Shown in pieces: positions 53,693 through 62,324 of a DNA stretch of 64,000 bases (position 1 is the stretch's first letter; every line of letters begins with the position of its first letter). The DNA lies in assembly GCF_002994635.1 (NCBI RefSeq), contig NZ_PVNL01000011.1, positions 1 through 64,000 of the forward strand, given 5' to 3'. The translations under genes and the position numbers were made by a program. The notes below the pieces were generated by a model. That model ran no database searches. It saw only the letters and a program-made list of their open reading frames with translations, and was not told where the DNA came from. Source of the DNA: Enhygromyxa salina (GTDB taxonomy: Bacteria > Myxococcota_A > Polyangia > Nannocystales > Nannocystaceae).

Positions 53693-53698
53693 GTTATA
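53693..53698 (-). promoter_or_regulatory. -10-like TATAAC, leaderless spacing
   Basis: Seven nt before the GTG at 53685. It is back-to-back with TACCAT (53734-53739). Confidence 0.4.
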
Positions 53699-53733
53699 CC
53701 CGCCCGTCCCCGAACGCGGGCGCCTCACTGCGC

Positions 53734-53739
53734 TACCAT
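53734..53739 (+). promoter_or_regulatory. -10-like TACCAT, leaderless spacing
   Basis: Seven nt before the ATG at 53747. The two hexamers of this divergent pair are 35 bp apart, so their upstream elements must overlap. Confidence 0.38.
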
Positions 53740-53746
53740 CGTGCCG

Positions 53747-55081
53747 ATGCGAGAACGTGGGGACGCACCCGAGGACGAGCAGGAGATCCAGACGGTCCCC
53801 GAGGACGAACCCGTCTCGCCAGACTCGTTCGACAGCGAGTCCGGCATGCGCGGCATCGTGAACATCATGGCCGGCTCGGTGTTCTGCTCGGAGTGCGGGA
53901 CCGAGAATCCTGCGCGCGCCAGCGCCTGCGAGAGCTGCGGTCGGGTCCTCGATCCGCTGGCCCAGGCGCAGCGCTCGACCGCGCCGGTCCGCAAGCTGCA
54001 CGGGGTCGTGGTCGCGACCGTGACCGGGATCTGTGTCGGCGCGGTGCTGCTGGCGTGGGTGACGGGGCTGTCGATGCACCTCGGGGTCGCCGAGGTGCTC
54101 CGGTTCGAGGGTGAGCGCCCGGTCCAGATCAAGGTTTTGGCATCCGAGGCCGATCTCTCCCAGGTGTTCGGCCTGGCGCTGGCGTTTGGGCTGGCGGGGC
54201 TGGTCGCCTCGATCGTGTTCGCGGGCCGGTACCTACGCGAGGTCGTGCTCGGCGCGACAGCCGGCGTGTTCGTGCAGTTCGTCCTGTGGCTGCTCATGGC
54301 CCGGGCCGCGGGGGGGCGGCTGCGCAGCGACCTGTGGATCGCCGGCGACGGCTTCGTGATGCGAGGGCCCGCGCCGATCTTGCTGACCCAGCTGCTGCTC
54401 TTGATGTTGTTCACCGCGATCTTGTTCGCGTTCGCCGGCTGGATCGCGCAAGAGCAGATCACCGGGAAGGCCACCTGCGTGCACTGTCACAGCCGCTACT
54501 CGCTGCGCCCCACGGCCCCGGTTCGGTGCCCCAAGTGCGACGCCGAGCAAGACCGCGACGGCGTGCAGTGGCCATGGGTGATGCTCGTGGCCCTGGGCTC
54601 GTCGATCGCGTTTGCGTTGATCGTCGGGTTGTTGCGTGAGCCGCTGGGGTTCGCGCTCGAGTGCCACGGGCAGATGTCGAAGGCCTGCATCGCCGCGCGG
54701 GGCGACGACAGCTTCACGATCTTCGTGACCTCGATGACCGCGAAGGACTTCACGTTCTGGGCCGTCGCCCAGTGGCGCTACCTGGCCGTGACCGCCCCCC
54801 TGATGTTCGGGGCGCCGCTGCTGCTGACCTTCCTGGTCAAGCGAGGCTCGCGGGCCTCGGCGGGCGCGTTGGTCCCGATCAACTGGTTGCTCGCAACCTT
54901 CGTCGTGATGATCGCGCTGGGGGATCTGGGGGGCAGCGACGCAGGCTTCATCTTCTTGATGCGCATGCAGGTGCTGGCGCTGTTCTCGTGGGGGGCCGTC
55001 GGCGTGGTCGGGGTGCTGATCGGCGACAAGCTGCGCTACCGCAAGGGCTCCGCGTACCTCGACGAGCTCGACGATGACTAG
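53747..55081 (+). CDS. Polytopic membrane protein with two zinc ribbons
   Basis: 444 residues from MRERGDAPEDEQEIQTVPED. An acidic N-terminus, then a zinc ribbon (FCSECGTENPARASACESCG near 44-63), three to four helices, a second ribbon (CVHCHSRYSLRPTAPVRCPK, then CDAE near 240-265), and further helices. The paired ribbons face the cytoplasm. DUF-type zinc-ribbon membrane proteins of this kind are common in myxobacteria and their function is not known. The stop overlaps the convergent GyrB-like gene by 4 bp. Confidence 0.78.
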   Translation: MRERGDAPEDEQEIQTVPEDEPVSPDSFDSESGMRGIVNIMAGSVFCSECGTENPARASACESCGRVLDPLAQAQRSTAPVRKLHGVVVATVTGICVGAVLLAWVTGLSMHLGVAEVLRFEGERPVQIKVLASEADLSQVFGLALAFGLAGLVASIVFAGRYLREVVLGATAGVFVQFVLWLLMARAAGGRLRSDLWIAGDGFVMRGPAPILLTQLLLLMLFTAILFAFAGWIAQEQITGKATCVHCHSRYSLRPTAPVRCPKCDAEQDRDGVQWPWVMLVALGSSIAFALIVGLLREPLGFALECHGQMSKACIAARGDDSFTIFVTSMTAKDFTFWAVAQWRYLAVTAPLMFGAPLLLTFLVKRGSRASAGALVPINWLLATFVVMIALGDLGGSDAGFIFLMRMQVLALFSWGAVGVVGVLIGDKLRYRKGSAYLDELDDD

Positions 55082-55845
55082 CGCCGGCTCAGGCCGCCGG
55101 TGCCGTACATGATCAGCGGCGGGGCGTTGCTGCGCTCGTCGAAGATCTGCAGCTCGATCTGCGCGAGCTCCATCAGGAACCCGAGCCCGCGCATGTACAG
55201 ATCATCGACACAAAACGAGAGGTCGCCGAAGATCTCCGGGTCCGGCCGAAACCACACGCGGGTACGCGTGGGCAGCTCGGGCTTGGGCGGATCCCGAGTC
55301 AGCGGGCACTCGGCCTCGCCGCGGTAGAACGCCTGGTGCCAGACACCGTCGGCCCGACAGATCTCGATCCGACACCAGTGGCTGAGCGCGCAGGTGACCA
55401 CGGGCGCCGCCAGGCTCTGGGTCAGCATGACCTGCCCGGCCGTCGAGCGGCGCAGCCACGGCCACCGCTGCAGCCCCCGGGTCGCGCGATCGGGATCGAA
55501 GCCGGGACCGCCATGGGTGATCGTGGCGGACCCATCAGTCAGCAGCCGGATCTCCAGACCCTCGCAGCGGCGGTCGATCACGTCGTCGAGCGCGAACGCC
55601 ATCGCCCCCTCGAGCATCGTGCCCAGCGCAGCTGGCCGCGCGATGTTGCCGACCGACGCGGCCGGATTCTCGCGGATGTTGGAGATGATCCGCAGCCGCT
55701 CGCGCGGCCGCCGGGGCTGACTGCTGACCCACACCCGCGACTGGACGACGTCGTGCGAGGCATGCAGCTCGTCGGGCGTCTCGAGCTTGCGCTCGCTCAC
55801 CAGACCGTCGAAGGCCTCACGCAAACGCTCTCCGACCCCGCGCAC
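55078..55845 (-). CDS. Stand-alone GyrB-like protein with degenerate ATPase site
   Basis: 255 residues. The order follows the GyrB N-terminal half: GLEIRLLTDGSATITHGGPG near 95-115 corresponds to the IxxxxDGSxxVxDNGRG region, but with HGGPGF in place of the ATP-binding D-N-G-R-G; SLAAPVVTCALSHWCRIEI matches GVGASVVNALS; WFRPDPEIFGDLSFCVDDLY, then RGLGFLMELAQIELQIFDER, matches the transducer F(K)PDPEIF..RL.ELAFLN....DER. The general-base Glu and metal-site Asn are not recognisable. No TOPRIM domain follows. TACATT is 7 nt before the GTG at 55845; a TTG at 55866 is an alternative start. Confidence 0.65.
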   Translation of the reverse strand: MRGVGERLREAFDGLVSERKLETPDELHASHDVVQSRVWVSSQPRRPRERLRIISNIRENPAASVGNIARPAALGTMLEGAMAFALDDVIDRRCEGLEIRLLTDGSATITHGGPGFDPDRATRGLQRWPWLRRSTAGQVMLTQSLAAPVVTCALSHWCRIEICRADGVWHQAFYRGEAECPLTRDPPKPELPTRTRVWFRPDPEIFGDLSFCVDDLYMRGLGFLMELAQIELQIFDERSNAPPLIMYGTGGLSRR

Positions 55846-55852
55846 CCGAACA

Positions 55853-55858
55853 AATGTA
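55853..55858 (-). promoter_or_regulatory. -10-like TACATT, leaderless spacing
   Basis: Seven nt before the GTG at 55845. It supports that GTG over the upstream TTG, which would put the hexamer inside the gene. Confidence 0.38.
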
Positions 55859-55892
55859 ACAGCCAATCACCGCGGGGAGCGGCTCGACGGGA

Positions 55893-57863
<1,971 letters not shown>

Positions 57864-57936
57864 CCCGACCATGTTCGGTGATCAGGGCGCGCGACTCCAC
57901 CGCGTGCCAAAAATTTGCGCGGACCCGCGGGTTGAT

Positions 57937-57941
57937 GGAGG
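57937..57941 (+). promoter_or_regulatory. Shine-Dalgarno GGAGG for LysM-MepA gene
   Basis: GGAGG, 8 nt before the ATG at 57950. It decides that start over an in-frame ATG at 57935. Confidence 0.7.
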
Positions 57942-57949
57942 GTGGGTCC

Positions 57950-58981
57950 ATGCGTCGGCTGCAGCTGATCACGCTCGTTGGCTTGGCGAGCCTCGTGGCG
58001 CTCGCGGGGCCTCGCGCGGTAGCGTGGGCGGGGCCGCAGGCATACATTGTCCAGCAGGGCGATACCCTGTGGGAGCTGGCCGAGGACAACGGCTGCAGCA
58101 TCGAGCAGCTGCGCAAGGCCAACAAGCTGGACCGCGACGCTCCGATCGTGGTCGGTCGGCAGCTGGACCTGTCGAGCTGCGCTGGGGGTCCGGCGCGGCC
58201 CAGCGCCACCAGTCGTAGCTACATCGTCGTCTCCGGTGACAGCCTCTCTTCGATCGCTCGCCGACACAGCACCACCGTCGCCGAGCTGCGCTCGCTCAAC
58301 GACCTCGAGGGCAACCTGATCAAGATCGGTCAGCAGCTGCGGGTGCCGGGCCAGGCCAAGCGGAGCGTGCGGCTGCTGGTGGGCCAAAGCCGCGGCCGAC
58401 CCGGGCACGGCTGGCTGCATCAGCCGACCCAGCTGCCGCAGAGCTCGGCCTACTATCGGCGTCGCGTCGACCGGACCTGGGCGGCGGCGCACGTCATCGA
58501 TCACACCGTCAACGCGGTGGCCGAAGCACGCGCCTCGTTCCCCAAGCTGCACCGGCTGGCGATCGGTGATCTGTCCGACAAAGACGGCGGGTCGCTCTCG
58601 GGCCACCACTCGCACCAGTCCGGGCGCGACATCGACGTGGGCCTGTACTACCGCAAGGTCCCGGCCGGGTATCCGAGCGAGTTCGTGGTCGCGACCAAGG
58701 GCAACTTCGACGCGGCCGCGACCTGGGCGTTGCTGGTCAGCTTCGTGCGCACGGCCGGGCGCGACGGCGGCGTGGAGAAGATCTTCTTGGACTACGAGCT
58801 GCAGGGCTGGCTCTACGCGGCCGCGCGAAAAGACGGCTGGTCCAAGGCCAAGCTCGTCGACGTGTTTCAGTATCCCGATGGGCCCTACGCCGCGCATGGG
58901 ATCGTGCGTCACGAGCCCAAGCACGACGACCACATCCACGTGCGCTTCGCCTGCACGCCCGACGACGACGGCTGCAAATAG
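57950..58981 (+). CDS. LysM-containing MepA-type murein endopeptidase (M74)
   Basis: 343 residues from MRRLQLITLVGLASLVALAG (signal peptide). Two LysM domains bind peptidoglycan: AYIVQQGDTLWELAEDNGCS near 30 and SYIVVSGDSLSSIARRHSTT near 90. The C-terminal ~200 residues are the penicillin-insensitive endopeptidase fold, with LSGHHSHQSGRDIDVGLYY near 216 (His and Asp zinc ligands) and KHDDHIHVRFACT near 323 (HxHVRF). It should cut DD-crosslinks in the periplasm. E. coli MepA has no LysM domains. It is divergent from acs. Confidence 0.92.
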   Translation: MRRLQLITLVGLASLVALAGPRAVAWAGPQAYIVQQGDTLWELAEDNGCSIEQLRKANKLDRDAPIVVGRQLDLSSCAGGPARPSATSRSYIVVSGDSLSSIARRHSTTVAELRSLNDLEGNLIKIGQQLRVPGQAKRSVRLLVGQSRGRPGHGWLHQPTQLPQSSAYYRRRVDRTWAAAHVIDHTVNAVAEARASFPKLHRLAIGDLSDKDGGSLSGHHSHQSGRDIDVGLYYRKVPAGYPSEFVVATKGNFDAAATWALLVSFVRTAGRDGGVEKIFLDYELQGWLYAAARKDGWSKAKLVDVFQYPDGPYAAHGIVRHEPKHDDHIHVRFACTPDDDGCK

Positions 58982-59034
58982 CCGCTGCGACCATCCGACT
59001 CGACACGACCTCCCGAGGCGTGCAACACAGGACC

Positions 59035-60405
59035 ATGCCGGTCAGCTCCTCGCGCCATCGTTCACGATCAATCGCGTGGCTGGCCATCCTGCTTGGCGCT
59101 TGCACGAGCGTCACGCCGCCCGCGGGTGAGGGAGTCAAGCCCACGACGACGGTGGCCTCACCCACCGACCAGACCCCGACGGCGGCGGCGACCCCAACTC
59201 CCGAAGCCCAGGTCGAGCCGCCCCCAGTCGACGATCCCGGCACCCCCACGGTCGATCCCAGCGAGCGGCTCGACGCGCCCGCGCGCTACGAGCACCTGCT
59301 GCTTCGCGCCGCGCTGCCGATCCGCCCCCGCTACGCCGACCTGGTCTATGAAGGCAACAACAAGCACTTTCGTGGGGACGCAGACGCGGCCGGCCTGTTT
59401 CGTTCAGGCGACGAGACCGCCGTGGATTGGCGACGGTTTGCCGCGGGGGTCGGCGGATTGGTCGTGCTGCGTGACTCGCTGTTCTCGCAGCAAGATCACC
59501 CCGTCGCCCAGCGACCGCGCGCGCTCATGATCTCGCCGAGCTGGGTCACCGTCGCGGTCGCGGAGACGCTCGCCTCGCGCCCGCTGACCGCCCCACGCAC
59601 CGCGCCGCTCGACGACGACGCCGCGTGGGCGGGCACCAACATTGACGCGTACTTTGGCTCGTTTCCCGTCAGTGAGCGGCTGTTTGGCGACGCGACCCGG
59701 CCGCTCGTAGGCGCAGACGCCAGCGCGCGGATCCAGATCGAGAACGCCCGGGTCTCCATGCAGATGTTGGCCGCTGCGGCCCAAGCGATGATCGCCGCGG
59801 CCCCACGCGGCGCCGAGGCGGTCGCGCAGGTTGGCGCCGAGTGGATCGCCGCCTCGGATCGCAGCTACTTTGGTGTCGAGCTACGCCGCGACAAGATCAT
59901 CCCGATCTTCGTGGAGAACCCCAACGAGCACGAGCTGCGCGACGAGGGCAAGGGCCTGGGCGTGTGGGGTCGGGAGCTCGCGCCGGAGGCCCTGGCGATC
60001 ACCAGGCGCGTCGTCTATGGCCGTCGCCTGCTCGACGGTCCGCTCGCGGTCGAGCGCTACGATCTCCGGTTCGAGACCGAGCACCAGCGAGCGATCGCGC
60101 TGCTCGAGGAGCTGGTCCCGCGCGGCTCGAGCGGTCACCAGCTGTGGCTATGGGTCAACGGCGGCACCGACGGCCACGGTAAGGGCGACCCCGCGGTGCC
60201 CTATATCGCCGACTTTCAGGCCAAGATCAGCGCCGCCAACGTCGAGGTCTCGCGCGTGGTGTTGCTGAGCAAGCCCAGCGTCAGGCCGTGGGGCGCCGAC
60301 GGCAAGCAGATCCTCGAGGTTGAGACTGATCGCTACGCGCAGCTTGGGATCCCGCTGAGCGTGCAGCTCAGGACCGAGCAGCTGCGCAGCCTGATCGCCG
60401 ATTGA
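59035..60405 (+). CDS. Lipoprotein, unknown function
   Basis: About 456 residues from MPVSSSRHRSRSIAWLAILL; lipobox LLGAC. A Pro/Thr linker (about 30-85) is followed by a large mixed domain (AALPIRPRYADLVYEGNNKH onwards) without cysteines or a motif I can name. AGGA is near the ATG. It follows the endopeptidase by 53 bp on the same strand, so it may be a peptidoglycan-associated partner. The stop is 12 bp from the convergent CotH-like gene. Confidence 0.68.
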   Translation: MPVSSSRHRSRSIAWLAILLGACTSVTPPAGEGVKPTTTVASPTDQTPTAAATPTPEAQVEPPPVDDPGTPTVDPSERLDAPARYEHLLLRAALPIRPRYADLVYEGNNKHFRGDADAAGLFRSGDETAVDWRRFAAGVGGLVVLRDSLFSQQDHPVAQRPRALMISPSWVTVAVAETLASRPLTAPRTAPLDDDAAWAGTNIDAYFGSFPVSERLFGDATRPLVGADASARIQIENARVSMQMLAAAAQAMIAAAPRGAEAVAQVGAEWIAASDRSYFGVELRRDKIIPIFVENPNEHELRDEGKGLGVWGRELAPEALAITRRVVYGRRLLDGPLAVERYDLRFETEHQRAIALLEELVPRGSSGHQLWLWVNGGTDGHGKGDPAVPYIADFQAKISAANVEVSRVVLLSKPSVRPWGADGKQILEVETDRYAQLGIPLSVQLRTEQLRSLIAD

Positions 60406-60417
60406 GGTGTCTGTGGA

Positions 60418-61875
60418 TCAGTTCGTCGCCGCGCTCACGTCCGCGTGGCGCGTGGCGATGTGGTCCGCGATCGCGTTGTTGCCCCCCGAGATCGAGCTCT
60501 CGAACGCCGCGTCGCTGCTCAGGAAGGTGTATCCCGGCTGCTCCCCGTCCGCGCCCACGACGTAGGGCGCGATCAGATCGTGATAGCGCTGCGCCAGCGC
60601 AGTGGTGGTCTCCAGATCGAAGGCCCCGGTCTGCAGGTCGAGGAGGTTCTGCCGGTAGGTGGCGCTGTAGACCTCGTCATCGAGCAGCTGTCGGATCATT
60701 GGCCACTGTGCGCTGATCTCCTCGAGCAGCACCGAGTCCGAGCCCGCCCCCGGCCCGCCGCCGCCGGGGCCAGGGCCACCGCCGCCTTGGATCAGGAGCG
60801 ACTCATTGAGGTCCCACGGGATCCACTTGAACAGCCCGTCCGAGGGGTCGGCGTAGAGATAGTAATTGTGGGTCATCCAGCCGTAGCTGTCCCAATTGAC
60901 GATCGACTGATTGGCCGCCAGCAGCAGCAAGAAGCCCTCGACATCGAAGACCGCCTCGAGCTCGGCGCGCCACTGTTCGCCCGAGCCAGCATTGAGCGCG
61001 CTAATCAACGCTTGCACGTCCGTGTAGTCGCCCAGCTCTTCGTTGGACTTCTTGATCATGCTGGCTTCGTCGAAGCTCTGGAGCCTCGCGCCCTCGCCGT
61101 CGGGTTTGTACAGGTTGCCGCCGGCATCGGCGAATTGACTGTCGAGCATTTTGTTCGAGGGGTCCTCGATCATCGTGTACAGGCCCCAGTAGGTCGGCCC
61201 GTCGCCAACGTCCACGTAAATGCGCACAAACGCCGAGCGCGCGACCGGCACGCCCGCGGCCCGGAAGATGTCGCCCCCGAGCTTATCGCGGATCAGGGAG
61301 GCGTCTTTGAAGCCGTTCGAGAAGGTCATCTTCTTGAACCCGTAAAAGCGCTGGTCGAGCAAGTCGGGGTTGGCTTGCTCGTATTCGTCGAACTTGAAGC
61401 GCAGCGAGAGCTTGTCGATGCCCTGATTGACCGCGGAGTGGAGCGACGAGTTACCCTTGTAGCGCACGCCGATCTGCCACCAGGTCTTGCCGTCGTACTT
61501 CAGGTCTGCGGGGACATAGATCGGGTCGACGTCCCAGTTGTTGCTGGCCGCGGCCTCGACGAGATCGGAGCGCATGTCGGCGTAGTCCGTGGCCGCGATC
61601 GTGAGGTCGAGCCGCTGGACCTTGGTATCGTCGAACAGTCGGTCATAGTCGGGCGTCGCGCCCTTGCAGTGACTTTCGCGGCCCCACCCGCTGGGTCGGA
61701 CCAGCTCCGCGGGGTCGTCGTCACACAGACCAGCGCCGCCGTCAGTCCCGTCGGTCTCGTCGGTCCCGTCGGTCCCGCTCGAGCTGTCCGCGTCGGCGAC
61801 CCCGGGGTCGTCACCGCAGGCGAAGGTCAAGGTAGAGGTGAGCAAGGCCAAGGACCAGAGCCGCGTGAGTTGCAT
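60418..61875 (-). CDS. CotH-like kinase family lipoprotein
   Basis: About 485 residues from MQLTRLWSLALLTSTLTFAC (lipobox TFAC). A Thr/Asp/Gly linker precedes the CotH domain: VQRLDLTIAATDYADMRSDL, IGVRYKGNSSLHS near 155, GLYTMIEDPSNKML near 240 and NWDSYGWMTHNYYLYADPSD, then KWIPWDLNES near 330-355. These hold the Arg, Asp and metal-binding positions of CotH kinases, which phosphorylate secreted proteins. A Gly/Pro insert (GGGGPGPGGGGPGAG) sits in the middle. Its role here is unknown. Confidence 0.85.
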   Translation of the reverse strand: MQLTRLWSLALLTSTLTFACGDDPGVADADSSSGTDGTDETDGTDGGAGLCDDDPAELVRPSGWGRESHCKGATPDYDRLFDDTKVQRLDLTIAATDYADMRSDLVEAAASNNWDVDPIYVPADLKYDGKTWWQIGVRYKGNSSLHSAVNQGIDKLSLRFKFDEYEQANPDLLDQRFYGFKKMTFSNGFKDASLIRDKLGGDIFRAAGVPVARSAFVRIYVDVGDGPTYWGLYTMIEDPSNKMLDSQFADAGGNLYKPDGEGARLQSFDEASMIKKSNEELGDYTDVQALISALNAGSGEQWRAELEAVFDVEGFLLLLAANQSIVNWDSYGWMTHNYYLYADPSDGLFKWIPWDLNESLLIQGGGGPGPGGGGPGAGSDSVLLEEISAQWPMIRQLLDDEVYSATYRQNLLDLQTGAFDLETTTALAQRYHDLIAPYVVGADGEQPGYTFLSSDAAFESSISGGNNAIADHIATRHADVSAATN

Positions 61876-62021
61876 CGGTAGGCCACACAGCAGGTTCCAT
61901 GCCAGCGCGTGGAGCACCGATCTCGGGCCGCGCTGGCCGAGCGGGGACGTGGGCCGACTGGGGTCGGCAGCTTTCGCAGCTCAGCTGCAGATCACGCACG
62001 CCACCTCCCCCGTTGCCAGGC

Positions 62022-62027
62022 TATGAT
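62022..62027 (+). promoter_or_regulatory. -10-like TATGAT
   Basis: Five nt before the GTG at 62033. No ribosome binding site is present. Confidence 0.4.
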
Positions 62028-62032
62028 GGGGT

Positions 62033-62239
62033 GTGCATCGTCTTCTCGCCCCGCTCACGCTCGCTCTGTTGCTGCTCGCGCCCGCGCTCGCGCTCGCTGA
62101 CATCGCGCCCTCGGGTGGATGCAACCGCTGCAGCGTCGAGGACGAAGTCGGGCAAGGCGCGGCTCTGTTCGCGTTGGTCGGGCTCGCGGGCGCGCTCGGG
62201 CTGCGCCGCCGCGGCGTCTTGGGAGCCCGAGGAGACTGA
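62033..62239 (+). CDS. Miniature exported protein with MYXO-CTERM-like anchor
   Basis: 68 residues: signal peptide (HRLLAPLTLALLLLAPALAL), a spacer of about 20 residues with GGCNRCSVEDE, then a second hydrophobic stretch (GAALFALVGLAGALGLRRRG) ending in Arg. The Cys-x-x-Cys, hydrophobic helix and RRR match a MYXO-CTERM anchor, with almost no mature domain between leader and anchor. It may be a short surface peptide or the remnant of a longer anchored protein. It is divergent from the CotH-like gene. Confidence 0.6.
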   Translation: MHRLLAPLTLALLLLAPALALADIAPSGGCNRCSVEDEVGQGAALFALVGLAGALGLRRRGVLGARGD

Positions 62240-62324
62240 GACAGGGTGTTTCTACCCCCAGTCGAACCCGACGCGCCGGGGGGAACGCTTCGCTCTCTCT
62301 TTTACCCCCTGTTCGCTTTTTGAC

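Noticed and set aside
62240..62324. Hairpin or riboswitch before the isochorismatase-like gene
   Set aside because: The region has pyrimidine runs and repeated ACCCCC blocks but no stem of useful length.
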